DNA of 12,822 nucleotides from an uncultured Oscillospiraceae bacterium (GTDB lineage Bacteria; Bacillota; Clostridia; Oscillospirales; Acutalibacteraceae). The notes beneath the pieces were generated by a model. It ran no database searches, was not told the origin of the DNA, and saw nothing but the letters and a program-made list of their open reading frames with translations. Made by a program: the position numbers and the translations under genes. Below, piece after piece: positions 6,251 through 12,712 of the stretch (positions within the stretch are counted from its first letter, which is position 1; each line of letters opens with the position of its first letter). The stretch lies in NCBI GenBank assembly GCA_902461995.1, contig CABQAA010000026.1, forward strand, positions 1 through 12,822, written 5' to 3'.

Positions 6251-6268
6251 AGTTCTAAACCGAACAAT
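6249..6268 (+). promoter_or_regulatory. Candidate MarR autoregulatory operator
   Basis: Quasi-palindrome AT-A-GTTC-N6-GAAC-A-AT: six of the seven outer base pairs are symmetric. It begins at the last bases of the -10 box and covers the expected transcription start, where a bound MarR dimer would block the promoter. MarR proteins commonly bind such sites in their own promoters; binding here is inferred. Confidence 0.5.
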
Positions 6269-6283
6269 TTGGAGATGATCCCC

Positions 6284-6730
6284 ATGCTTCCCGCCGATTT
6301 TCTCGACGATTTATCCTTGCTCAAGCGGCTGTACGTCCGCTGCTTTGCCGACCTTCTGGCCGAGACCGGTCTGTGCCAGGCGGAGATGGATGTGCTGCTG
6401 TTTCTCGCCAACAATCCCCCCTATGACACCGCCCGGGACATGGTGCGGCGCAGGGGTCTTGCCAAATCCCATGTGTCCGCCGCGGTGGACTCGCTGGTGG
6501 GGAAGGGACTGCTTCTCCGTACCTATCGCGGGGGGAACCGCAAGGTGGTGCATCTGGAACGGCTGCCGGCCTCCGACGAGCTGGTTGAACAGGGACGGCG
6601 GATTCAGGCAGCCTTTTTCGATGCGATTTTAAAGGGGATGACAGACGAGGAACGGCAGGCTTTCGAGTTGATTCTCCGCCGCATTCACGACAATCTGAAA
6701 GGAAGCGAACTCCATGCCGATGCTTTATAA
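6284..6730 (+). CDS. MarR-family transcriptional regulator
   Basis: A 148-residue winged-helix regulator. Residues 26-50 (ETGLCQAEMDVLLFLANNPPYDTARDMV) are the first DNA-binding-domain helices, 57-75 (RGLAKSHVSAAVDSLVGKGL) hold the recognition helix, 78-92 (LRTYRGGNRKVVHL) form the wing, and the flanking helices make the dimer. Start choice: GGAG at 6271-6274 fits the ATG at 6284 with 9 bases between; upstream TTG and ATG codons in the same frame are too close to that site. The gene overlaps the following permease by 17 bases, so the two are translationally coupled and the regulator probably controls the permease as well as itself. The ligand is unknown. A candidate operator lies over the transcription start. 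Confidence 0.9.
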   Translation: MLPADFLDDLSLLKRLYVRCFADLLAETGLCQAEMDVLLFLANNPPYDTARDMVRRRGLAKSHVSAAVDSLVGKGLLLRTYRGGNRKVVHLERLPASDELVEQGRRIQAAFFDAILKGMTDEERQAFELILRRIHDNLKGSELHADAL

Positions 6731-7490
6731 ATTCATCGTCTGTTTTATCGCCGGGATCGGCGCGGGGCTTGGCACCGGCTTCGCGGGGATGAGCGCGGCG
6801 GCGGTCATCAGCCCGCTCCTTGTCACCTTCCTGGATATTCCCGCCTACCAGGCGGTGGGTATCGCACTGGCGAGCGATGTCCTCGCCAGTGCGGTTTCCG
6901 CTTACACCTACGGGAAGCACAAAAACCTGGATATCCGGAACGGCCTGGTCATGATGGCGGCCGTGCTGGCCTTCACCCTGGTGGGCAGCTGGGTGTCGAG
7001 CCTGCTGCCCGGCAACCTCCTCGGCGGGTTCTCGGTGTTCACGACCCTGCTGTTAGGGATCAAATTTCTGGTTCGTCCGGTGATGACCAGCAAAGAGCGG
7101 ATGGCGGACGTATCCCCTCGGACCCGGGTGATCCAATCCATTGCGTGCGGCACTCTCGTCGGCTTCATCTGCGGCTTTGTAGGCGCGGGCGGGGGCATGA
7201 TGATGCTCCTCATCCTCACAAGCGTGCTCGGCTATGAGCTCAAAACGGCGGTGGGGACCAGCGTGTTCATCATGACCTTCACCGCCCTCACCGGGGCGGT
7301 TTCCCATGTCGCCTTAGGCGGGATTCCCGACCTGTGGACCCTGCTGTTCTGTGTGTCATCCACCCTGCTGTGGGCGCGTATCGCCGCCAAATTTGCCAAT
7401 AAAGCCGCCCCTAAACTTCTCAATCGAGTGACCGGAGGGGTGCTGACCGTTCTGGGTGCGGCGATCCTCGCCGTCAATTATCTGGGATAA
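6714..7490 (+). CDS. TauE/SafE-family membrane permease (putative anion/sulfite exporter)
   Basis: A 258-residue integral membrane protein with about eight hydrophobic segments. It shows the two inverted-repeat signature stretches of the family: GIGAGLGTGFAGMSAAAVISPLL near the N-terminus and GFICGFVGAGGGMMMLLILTSVLGY near residue 152-176. The TauE/SafE (DUF81) family moves small organosulfur or carboxylate anions such as sulfite, sulfoacetate or related compounds; the substrate here cannot be told from sequence. The start ATG at 6714 lies 10 bases after AAAGGA and within the end of marR (17-base overlap). An in-frame ATG two codons later is an alternative. Control by the MarR protein is likely. 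No terminator follows before the hydrolase gene. Confidence 0.9.
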   Translation: MPMLYKFIVCFIAGIGAGLGTGFAGMSAAAVISPLLVTFLDIPAYQAVGIALASDVLASAVSAYTYGKHKNLDIRNGLVMMAAVLAFTLVGSWVSSLLPGNLLGGFSVFTTLLLGIKFLVRPVMTSKERMADVSPRTRVIQSIACGTLVGFICGFVGAGGGMMMLLILTSVLGYELKTAVGTSVFIMTFTALTGAVSHVALGGIPDLWTLLFCVSSTLLWARIAAKFANKAAPKLLNRVTGGVLTVLGAAILAVNYLG

Positions 7491-7523
7491 TCCTCCATGT
7501 AAAGATGTTCCTCCTCCCGTCCA

Positions 7524-7552
7524 TGCACACCGGCCGACCGGCGGCATATACT
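7524..7552 (+). promoter_or_regulatory. Possible promoter of the hydrolase gene
   Basis: TGCACA (4 of 6) and TATACT (5 of 6) are separated by 17 bases in the 118-base gap after the permease gene. The GC-rich spacer and weak -35 box make it a modest candidate; read-through from the marR promoter is equally possible. Confidence 0.4.
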
Positions 7553-7608
7553 GGACCATAATGTCCGGTTTACGGGCCGCCTCAAATCGGCAATGGAGGG
7601 TTGGCGTC

Positions 7609-8451
7609 ATGAGATACATAGAAGCAACCGACGGCACCAGGCTGGCGGTATACGACTACAATTCCTGCGGGAAGGAGACCGTGGTCCTTGTCCACGGCTG
7701 GCCCCTATCCCACAAGATGTTTGAATACCAGGTCGAAGCCCTGCTCAAGTGCGGATACCGCGTGGTCACGATGGATCTGCGGGGCTTCGGCGCGTCCGAT
7801 ACTCCGGCTTGCTTATATTCCTTTAATCAGATGGCGGCCGATCTGCACAGCATCGTCCGCTGTCTCGGTCTGGCCGGCTTCACCCTAGTAGGCTTTTCGA
7901 TGGGCGGCGCCGTCGTTCTTCGCTATATGCGCCTGTTCCGGGGACAGGGGGTCAAAAAACTGATTCTCCTTGCCGCGGCCGCGCCTTCCTGGACGGAACA
8001 CCCGGGGTTCCCCTACGGCCTGCCCCGCGAAACGGTCGACACCCTGATCCGTCAGGCCTCCGCCGACCGGCCCCAGCTCGCTTACGATTTCAGCCACCAT
8101 CAGCTCTTCGCCAGTCCGCAGTCGGAAGCGGCCAAACGGTGGTTTGAGGACATTGCCCTGTCCGCATCGGGGGTCGGCACCATCCGGGCCGCGATCTCTC
8201 TGCGGGACGAAGACGGGCGGGCCGATCTCCCCTGTGTCCGTGTTCCCACCGTCATCTTCCACGGCACCAAGGACGCAGTGGTCTCGAGCGAGCTTGTAAA
8301 CCTCCAGCATCGGGGGATCCGGGGGTCCCGTCTGATCACCCTGGAGAATTCCGGGCACGGTATCGTCTACGATGAGCTCGCGCGTTTCAACGACCTGTTC
8401 CTGCAGGCCGTGCAGAGCTGTCTGCCGTCCGAGCCCGTTCATTACGGGTGA
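7609..8451 (+). CDS. Alpha/beta-hydrolase fold protein
   Basis: A 280-residue serine hydrolase of the arylesterase/non-heme haloperoxidase-like group. VLVHGW (27-31) supplies the oxyanion hole, GFSMGG (95-100) the nucleophile elbow with Ser97, FHGTKD (218-222) the acid Asp222, and NSGHG (248-251) the catalytic His250. DLRGFGASD (56-64) is the conserved segment after strand 4, and residues about 125-185 form the cap. No signal peptide, so it acts in the cytoplasm. The substrate is unknown. I start at the ATG 8 bases after GGAGGG; the same frame runs open further upstream into the permease gene, but without conserved sequence. It may belong to the marR-permease unit. Its stop is followed 8 bases later by one arm of a split inverted repeat. 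Confidence 0.9.
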   Translation: MRYIEATDGTRLAVYDYNSCGKETVVLVHGWPLSHKMFEYQVEALLKCGYRVVTMDLRGFGASDTPACLYSFNQMAADLHSIVRCLGLAGFTLVGFSMGGAVVLRYMRLFRGQGVKKLILLAAAAPSWTEHPGFPYGLPRETVDTLIRQASADRPQLAYDFSHHQLFASPQSEAAKRWFEDIALSASGVGTIRAAISLRDEDGRADLPCVRVPTVIFHGTKDAVVSSELVNLQHRGIRGSRLITLENSGHGIVYDELARFNDLFLQAVQSCLPSEPVHYG

Positions 8452-8459
8452 ATCCTGCC

Positions 8460-8479
8460 AAAAAAGCACCGCCCGGCAT
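8460..8479. repeat. Left copy of a 20-bp inverted repeat bracketing the sigma/anti-sigma island
   Basis: A6-GCACCGCCCGGC-AT here is matched, in reverse complement, at 10422-10441 with a single difference (A versus G at base 9). It starts 8 bases after the hydrolase stop. By itself it has no partner arm nearby, so it looks like half of a terminator hairpin. Sampled GC drops sharply just inside it. Confidence 0.7.
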
Positions 8480-8505
8480 GATGAGGTTCCGCAACAAAGG
8501 TATAA

Positions 8506-8544
8506 AAAACAGGCCGCTGTTTAGATGAAACAGCGGCCTGTTTT
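8506..8544. terminator. Bidirectional intrinsic terminator between the hydrolase and anti-sigma genes
   Basis: A perfect 17-bp stem (8506-8522 with 8528-8544) with a 5-base loop AGATG: AAAACAGGCCGCTGTTT and its complement, giving A- and T-tracts on both sides. It serves the rightward hydrolase and the leftward sigma/anti-sigma operon, ending 6 bases after the anti-sigma stop. Confidence 0.93.
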
Positions 8545-8550
8545 GTCGAT

Positions 8551-9720
8551 TTATTTTTCTCCAAACGTATTTCTCCAAGCTATGGCTTGCTCGATGCTTT
8601 CCGTTATCTGTTCAACGGTGTACTCATCCAATGACACAAAAGCATGCTGGCTGCCGCTGCTGACGGGAGATATCGTCCGATCTTCGTTTATTCTGGCTGC
8701 GTTGTTTTTTTCAATGTAAGGACCATTTTCGGAATAATCCAGCATGATCAGATATTGAGAACCGACTTCCAACATCGGATTTGAATCTGTATAGGAGATC
8801 GCTCCCATATTTTGATTGTTCGTCGGGGAAAGCGGACGGAATTCACCAAAAGTATATTGATAGCAAGAAAATCCCCCTATATCCTCCGCGCTCTCGGCAG
8901 CGGCTATCGTGACTTCGGCTAACGCCCCCCTTTCTCCCCAATTTACGACCATTTGTCCCAGTGGTGTAATGGCAGAAGAAAAATTCGCATCTGACGTCAT
9001 AGCAGCTATGTCATCTGACAGAACCTCTGCGTCTTTACCGTCATAAAGACGAAACTTTTCAAACGAAGAATGCGACCATATTCTGCCCTCGTTGTCTACC
9101 TCAAACAAAACATCCAGGTCAAAACTGACATGCCACTTTTCGTCTGCCTCATCTTTCTTCAAGGGCAGTAAATACACGCCGCCTTTTCTTACCATATTGG
9201 TTTTTTCGTCGCCCATACCCCCCCCGCTGAGACTCTGTTCAATGACAATATTCACCGGAATATCGTCATGTTTACACCAGACCTTCTCGATCACCCTTAC
9301 TGACGACGTTTGCTTTAATGTCGTGTAACGATCGGTTTTATCTTCCCATTGTTCTGTATCGAGTACTCGAACATAAGCAAACATATCGGGTACGAAAGGA
9401 GCCAGAAAAAAATCGCTTAGCTTTCTCGCTTGAAGCCTGTCTGTTTCACCACTCTGAATATCGGACAATTTGAAATTTTCAACCACAAGACCATTTAACG
9501 AGGTGTCAACGATTGGCTGTGCATGGTGGCCGGATGGGTCGGGATTCTGCGGGATATCGAGTGGTTTCGGCATGACGTTTCGTACGCCTATGCCAATTCC
9601 GGCCAACAGACATAGACTCACCGCCGATGATGCCCATATTTTTTTTTGCCTTTTTCTTTGTGCGATTTTTATGTTCGCCTTTTCGTTGATGCTCGTCATG
9701 TATTCCTCATAGGTTTTCAT
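8551..9720 (-). CDS. Putative anti-sigma factor, single-pass membrane protein
   Basis: A 389-residue protein with a short basic cytoplasmic N-terminus (1-28, MKTYEEYMTSINEK...KRQKKI), one membrane helix (about 29-48) and a large extracellular region (about 50-389) that I cannot assign to a known domain. This architecture, together with overlap with an ECF sigma factor gene, is that of a membrane anti-sigma factor: the cytoplasmic end would bind the sigma factor and the outer domain would sense an envelope signal. No zinc-binding HxxxCxxC motif of ZAS anti-sigma factors is visible. AAGGAGGG 8 bases upstream supports the ATG at 9720, which lies within the last codons of the sigma gene (14-base overlap), so translation is coupled. 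The gene is about 43-45% GC by eye against about 65% for its neighbours, which suggests acquisition from elsewhere. The role is inferred mainly from context. Confidence 0.75.
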   Translation of the reverse strand: MKTYEEYMTSINEKANIKIAQRKRQKKIWASSAVSLCLLAGIGIGVRNVMPKPLDIPQNPDPSGHHAQPIVDTSLNGLVVENFKLSDIQSGETDRLQARKLSDFFLAPFVPDMFAYVRVLDTEQWEDKTDRYTTLKQTSSVRVIEKVWCKHDDIPVNIVIEQSLSGGGMGDEKTNMVRKGGVYLLPLKKDEADEKWHVSFDLDVLFEVDNEGRIWSHSSFEKFRLYDGKDAEVLSDDIAAMTSDANFSSAITPLGQMVVNWGERGALAEVTIAAAESAEDIGGFSCYQYTFGEFRPLSPTNNQNMGAISYTDSNPMLEVGSQYLIMLDYSENGPYIEKNNAARINEDRTISPVSSGSQHAFVSLDEYTVEQITESIEQAIAWRNTFGEK

Positions 9721-10255
9721 CGGTAAATCCCTCCTTTTCTAAGGCCGCTTTCAGGGCTCTTCGAGCGGAATAGGCCATGTTTTTTATCTGCTTGTTATTT
9801 TTCTTGAGTATTTGGGCAATGTCGTCATAGCTCATGTCTTCAAAATAGAGCAGCGTCAAAACGGCTTTATGCTCGCTCTTGATATTTCTAAGCGCTTTCG
9901 CCAGAATTTTGTTTTTTTCCGCTTTCAGGACGGCATCCTCAAGCGCTGTTATATCCTCGGCCAGCGCAATATCGTCCAGTGGATTTACATGTTTATGTTT
10001 CCTTATATAATCCACCGCTTTGTTTCGGGCTATGGCAAAAATAAAGGTCTTAAAAGACGACTGTCCCTTGAAACGATTTTTATACACAATCAAATCAACG
10101 AAAACGTCTTCCATTAAATCTTCTGCGATTGTTATATTGCCTACAAAGCCGTTTATAAAATACAGCAAGCTTTGGCTATAGTCTTTTACAATTTCAGCAA
10201 AACCGTGTTCATCGCCATTTAGAAAACGGTGGTAGCTACTTGCACCGTTATCCAT
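9707..10255 (-). CDS. ECF-type RNA polymerase sigma factor
   Basis: A 182-residue sigma-70 family protein of the extracytoplasmic-function group. Region 2 spans about 15-88 (FAEIVKDYSQSLLYFI, then AEDLMEDVFVDLIV and SFKTFIFAIARNKAVDYIRKHK), which binds core polymerase and the -10 element. Region 4 spans about 118-172 (LRNIKSEHKAVLTLLYFEDMSYDDIAQILKKNNKQIKNMAYSARRALKAAL), with the helix-turn-helix that reads the -35 element. The start is well supported by AAAGGAGG 6 bases upstream. The stop overlaps the anti-sigma gene start. Low GC and A/T-rich codons set it apart from the surrounding genes. Target promoters are unknown; autoregulation is usual for such systems. Confidence 0.93.
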   Translation of the reverse strand: MDNGASSYHRFLNGDEHGFAEIVKDYSQSLLYFINGFVGNITIAEDLMEDVFVDLIVYKNRFKGQSSFKTFIFAIARNKAVDYIRKHKHVNPLDDIALAEDITALEDAVLKAEKNKILAKALRNIKSEHKAVLTLLYFEDMSYDDIAQILKKNNKQIKNMAYSARRALKAALEKEGFTDENL

Positions 10256-10349
10256 TTGCTGCCTCCTTTCGTCTTTTTGTAAAGGGCCCTTCCATGTATT
10301 AGTCGTTCGAGTTTAAAAAAAGTCTACATATTTTTTAAGCCCCGCTCGC

Positions 10350-10358
10350 ATTATAACA
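10350..10358 (-). promoter_or_regulatory. Extended -10 promoter of the sigma/anti-sigma operon
   Basis: On the minus strand TGTTATAAT gives a perfect extended -10 (TG-N-TATAAT), about 95 bases upstream of the sigma start codon. There is no good -35 box at 16-18 bases; that position falls within the hairpin at 10362-10392, which may therefore act as an operator. Confidence 0.6.
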
Positions 10359-10361
10359 CAT

Positions 10362-10392
10362 AAGCGGTCGGAACGCCTTGTTCCGACCGCTT
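10362..10392. repeat. Perfect 13-bp inverted repeat in the sigma operon promoter region
   Basis: AAGCGGTCGGAAC (10362-10374) and GTTCCGACCGCTT (10380-10392) are exact inverted copies with a 5-base loop. No T-tract follows on either strand, so it is not a standard terminator. It covers the -35 position of the leftward promoter and contains GGAAC, which resembles the -35 core of many ECF sigma promoters, on both strands. Confidence 0.7.
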
Positions 10393-10404
10393 CATACATC
10401 CTCT

Positions 10405-10446
10405 GCCGCCGTACCCGGCCAATGCCGGGCGGCGCTTTTTTCTTTT
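10405..10446 (+). terminator. Plus-strand terminator-like hairpin after the sigma promoter region
   Basis: CCCGGC (10414-10419) pairs with GCCGGG (10424-10429), extended by CGCC/GGCG (10407-10410 with 10431-10434) across a small bulge, and is followed by T6CT4. It is oriented rightwards, yet no plus-strand gene lies upstream of it in the island. Its 3' half is the right copy of the 20-bp inverted repeat. Confidence 0.6.
10422..10441. repeat. Right copy of the 20-bp inverted repeat bracketing the sigma/anti-sigma island
   Basis: AT-GCCGGGCGGCGC-T6 is the reverse complement of 8460-8479 with one difference. It lies 3 bases beyond the bioY stop codon on the island side. Together with the left copy it could rebuild a single stem with A- and T-tracts on both sides, that is, a bidirectional terminator between convergent hydrolase and bioY genes. 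Confidence 0.7.
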
Positions 10447-10987
10447 ACAGAAGCCCTCGCTTTACAAGCTGCTGCCTCACCGGATACCCCACCGCCGTGG
10501 ACAGCGCAATTTTCAGCAGATCAAAGGGCAGGAACGGGAACACACAGGCGGCGAGAGCCGCCCACAGCGTCCCTTTCCCCACGATCAGGAACCATATGGT
10601 GCCGAACAGATACAGCAGCGCCGTGCCGAATACCAGGGCCAGGGGATAAACCCACCACGTTTTGGAAAACCGGTCGATAAGCAGCCCGGCCGCCAGCGCG
10701 CAGAGTACATACCCCGCCAAATACCCGCCGGTCAGGCCGACCAGCTTCTGCAGCCCGCCTGTATATCCGGAGAACACCGGCAATCCTACCACACCGATCA
10801 GAATATACAAAAGAACGCTGAGCGTGCCCCGCCGGGCCCCTGTGATGGCCGTGCATAGATAAACGGCCAGGGTGCCCAGGGTAAAGGGAATCGGCCCCGC
10901 CGGAATCGCTATGGGCGCGAGTACGCATAACAGGGCTGCATTCAGCGCGATCACCGCCATGTCCTGTACCCGGAATCGTCTGTTCAT
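10445..10987 (-). CDS. bioY: Biotin transporter BioY (ECF transporter S component)
   Basis: A 180-residue membrane protein with six predicted hydrophobic segments. The N-terminal ALLCVLAPIAIPAGPIPFTLGTLAVYLC and the following GARRGTLSVLLYILIGVVGLPVFSGYTGGLQKLVG-LTGGYLAGY are characteristic of BioY, the substrate-binding subunit that works with the EcfAAT energy-coupling module (not in this window) to import biotin. Length is normal. The ATG at 10987 lies 9 bases after AAGGAGG, which itself overlaps the birA stop codon. Coexpression with birA 15 bases upstream makes biotin uptake subject to the same BirA operator. Confidence 0.95.
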   Translation of the reverse strand: MNRRFRVQDMAVIALNAALLCVLAPIAIPAGPIPFTLGTLAVYLCTAITGARRGTLSVLLYILIGVVGLPVFSGYTGGLQKLVGLTGGYLAGYVLCALAAGLLIDRFSKTWWVYPLALVFGTALLYLFGTIWFLIVGKGTLWAALAACVFPFLPFDLLKIALSTAVGYPVRQQLVKRGLL

Positions 10988-11002
10988 CCTCCAAATCCTC
11001 CT

Positions 11003-12004
11003 TCAACTTGATTTAGGAGGCGGCAGATGGACACTCACCTCGCCCGAATGGAGCGCACGGATCCCCTCCGGCGTCTCCACCAGCAGACCGCCTTCCTCAT
11101 CGATCCCTACCGCCTTGGCCGGAAAGGTCTCTGTCCCCCGCGTAACCAGCACCTCCCGGCCGATCACGACCGACCGGCGGCGGTTCTCTTCGAGGAACGG
11201 ATAAGGGGGAGGGGCCTCGATACCGGGAAGCTCCCTCTCCAGCTCGTCGAGCAGGGCGGCGGCCAGGGCGCTGCGTGAAATCGGCCGGCCAGATTCGTTC
11301 GATACCGAAGTGGCGATGTCCCGCAGTTCCTCGGGGAATGTAAGCGGCCCGGTGTTGACGCCGATGCCAAGGACCGCGTAATCAAGCAGGCCGCTCTCGA
11401 GATCGAGGGAGGCCTCGGTGAGAATGCCGCAGAGTTTCCGCCGACCAATATAGAGGTCGTTGACCCATTTGATGCCGACCGTCCCGTCCGGAAGGGACGC
11501 GGCCTGTTCCACCGCTTTCGCCGCGGCCGCCGCGGCCAGGGAGGTGATCAGCGCCGCCCGTTCGCCCGTCAGGCGGGGGCGGAGGATCACGCTCAGATAG
11601 AGACCGCTTCCGGGCGGGGAAAAAAAGGTGCGCCCCCGCCGCCCCTTGCCCGCCGACTGACTGTCCGCGATGACGACGGTGCCGGCCGCGGCGCCCTTTG
11701 CCGCCAGTTCCTTTGCCGTGTCGTTGGTGGAGGAGAGCTCCGGATAGATCCGGATCACGTTCCCGAGCGCCTTCCCCCGCCGCAAGCGGCGGATGGCCGG
11801 TTCGGAAAGCCGGTCGTTGTCGGAAAGAAGACGGTAACCCCGGTTGGTGCCCGCCTCAATGGCATATCCTTCCTCCCGCAGCTGGCCCACAGCCTTCCAC
11901 ACAGCCGCCCGCGACACGCCCAGCCGGGCGGCAAGCGCGCTGCCCGATACAGCCTCGTCCGATGATGCGAGCAGTGCCTCCAGCAGCGCATTTTTCAACG
12001 ACAT
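11003..12004 (-). CDS. birA: Bifunctional biotin operon repressor / biotin-protein ligase BirA
   Basis: A 333-residue protein that joins biotin to ATP, transfers it to biotin carboxyl carrier proteins and, when loaded with biotinoyl-AMP, represses biotin genes. An N-terminal winged helix-turn-helix (about 3-60, GSALAARLGVSRAAVWKAVGQLREEGY) precedes the ligase domain: SSTNDTAKEL (91-100), ADSQSAGKGRRGR with the biotin/AMP-binding loop (113-125), IKWVNDLYIGRRKLCGILTE (178-197) and VLGIGVNTG (211-219). The C-terminal SH3-like domain (about 280-330) ends in GEVSVHL. I use the ATG at 12004, preceded by AAGGGGAGAGGG, rather than a GTG twelve codons upstream that would overlap the promoter -10 region. 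It leads the birA-bioY operon and carries an upstream BirA operator, so autoregulation by biotin is expected. Confidence 0.95.
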   Translation of the reverse strand: MSLKNALLEALLASSDEAVSGSALAARLGVSRAAVWKAVGQLREEGYAIEAGTNRGYRLLSDNDRLSEPAIRRLRRGKALGNVIRIYPELSSTNDTAKELAAKGAAAGTVVIADSQSAGKGRRGRTFFSPPGSGLYLSVILRPRLTGERAALITSLAAAAAAKAVEQAASLPDGTVGIKWVNDLYIGRRKLCGILTEASLDLESGLLDYAVLGIGVNTGPLTFPEELRDIATSVSNESGRPISRSALAAALLDELERELPGIEAPPPYPFLEENRRRSVVIGREVLVTRGTETFPAKAVGIDEEGGLLVETPEGIRALHSGEVSVHLPPPKSS

Positions 12005-12030
12005 AGCCCTCTCCCCTTTCCGCTGCGGGA

Positions 12031-12059
12031 AGTATAGCACAGCCCTTTTATATTGTCAA
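12031..12059 (-). promoter_or_regulatory. Sigma-A promoter of birA-bioY
   Basis: On the minus strand TTGACA (12054-12059) and TATACT (12031-12036) are separated by 17 bases. The predicted start is near 12024, giving a leader of about 20 bases to the chosen birA start. Confidence 0.88.
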
Positions 12060-12084
12060 CTCATATTTCATATTCAGTTTACAA
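12053..12084. promoter_or_regulatory. BirA operator over the birA-bioY promoter
   Basis: TTGTCAACT (12053-12061) and AGTTTACAA (12076-12084) are inverted half-sites (8 of 9 symmetric) with a 14-base spacer. The known BirA site has the form TTGTAAAC(C)-N14/15-(G)GTTTACAA, so both half-sites and the spacing fit. The site covers the -35 box, where bound BirA would block transcription when biotin is plentiful. Confidence 0.85.
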
Positions 12085-12191
12085 TTTGAAGCAAAAACAG
12101 AAATGGCTCGGCCGTATAGGGCCAATAAGGGGGTAAAACAGGGAGAAAACGGGAGATCGAGGGGCGTAAATTAAATTTTTGCAATTTTCCC

Positions 12192-12220
12192 TTGACATGC
12201 CGTGCGCGATGTGGTATCAT
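12192..12220 (+). promoter_or_regulatory. Sigma-A promoter of rplM-rpsI
   Basis: TTGACA (12192-12197), a 17-bp spacer and TATCAT (12215-12220; 5 of 6). The predicted start near 12227 leaves a leader of about 40 bases, in which I cannot confirm the structured L13 autoregulatory leader known from some Firmicutes. Between 12085 and 12191 there is purine-rich sequence with no recognised element. Confidence 0.85.
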
Positions 12221-12266
12221 CGGAAAGCTGTGAAAACGGAATGAATCGTAATAAGGAGGGAATCCG

Positions 12267-12695
12267 ATGTCCACTTACATGGCGAAAGCCGGTCAGATCG
12301 ACCGGAAGTGGTATATCATCGACGCCGCCGGGAAGCCTCTCGGACGGGTCGCCGCCCAAGTTGCCGTCCTGCTGCGCGGCAAGCATAAGCCCGAATACAC
12401 CCCTCACGTGGATTGCGGCGATCATGTGATCGTCATCAACTGCGCCAAGGCGGTGCTCACCGGCAACAAGCTCGAGCAGAAAAAATGGTACCGTCACACC
12501 GGTTGGATCGGTCATCTCAAAGAGACCAACTATGCCACCCTGATGGCCACCCGCCCCGAAAAGGCGATGGAGCTCGCGGTGAAGGGCATGATCCCGGACA
12601 CCACGATCGGCCGCGCCGCGCGTCTGCGTCTGCGTGCCTTCGCGGGCAGCGAGCATACCCATGCCGCTCAGAAGCCCGAAGTGTTTGAATTTTAA
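12267..12695 (+). CDS. rplM: 50S ribosomal protein L13
   Basis: A 142-residue protein of normal L13 length that binds 23S rRNA early in large-subunit assembly. Recognisable segments are KWYIIDAAGKPLGRVAAQVAVLLRGKHKPEYTPHVDCGDHVIVIN near the N-terminus, KKWYRHTGWIGHLKE in the middle, and AVKGMIPDTTIGRAARLRLRAFAGSEHTHAAQKPE near the C-terminus. AAGGAGGG 6 bases upstream supports the ATG. It forms the usual operon with rpsI, whose start lies 17 bases after its stop. Confidence 0.98.
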   Translation: MSTYMAKAGQIDRKWYIIDAAGKPLGRVAAQVAVLLRGKHKPEYTPHVDCGDHVIVINCAKAVLTGNKLEQKKWYRHTGWIGHLKETNYATLMATRPEKAMELAVKGMIPDTTIGRAARLRLRAFAGSEHTHAAQKPEVFEF

Positions 12696-12712
12696 GGAAG
12701 GAGGCTGTTTTC

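Noticed and set aside
8460..8500. Target-site duplication at the edges of the sigma island
   Set aside because: Bases immediately outside the two 20-bp copies (CCTGCC on the left, CTTTTA on the right) do not match, so there is no evidence of transposition with duplication.
12221..12266. Possible L13 autoregulatory leader
   Set aside because: The leader is only about 40 bases and I could not fold a convincing structure by eye; a covariance-model search would decide.
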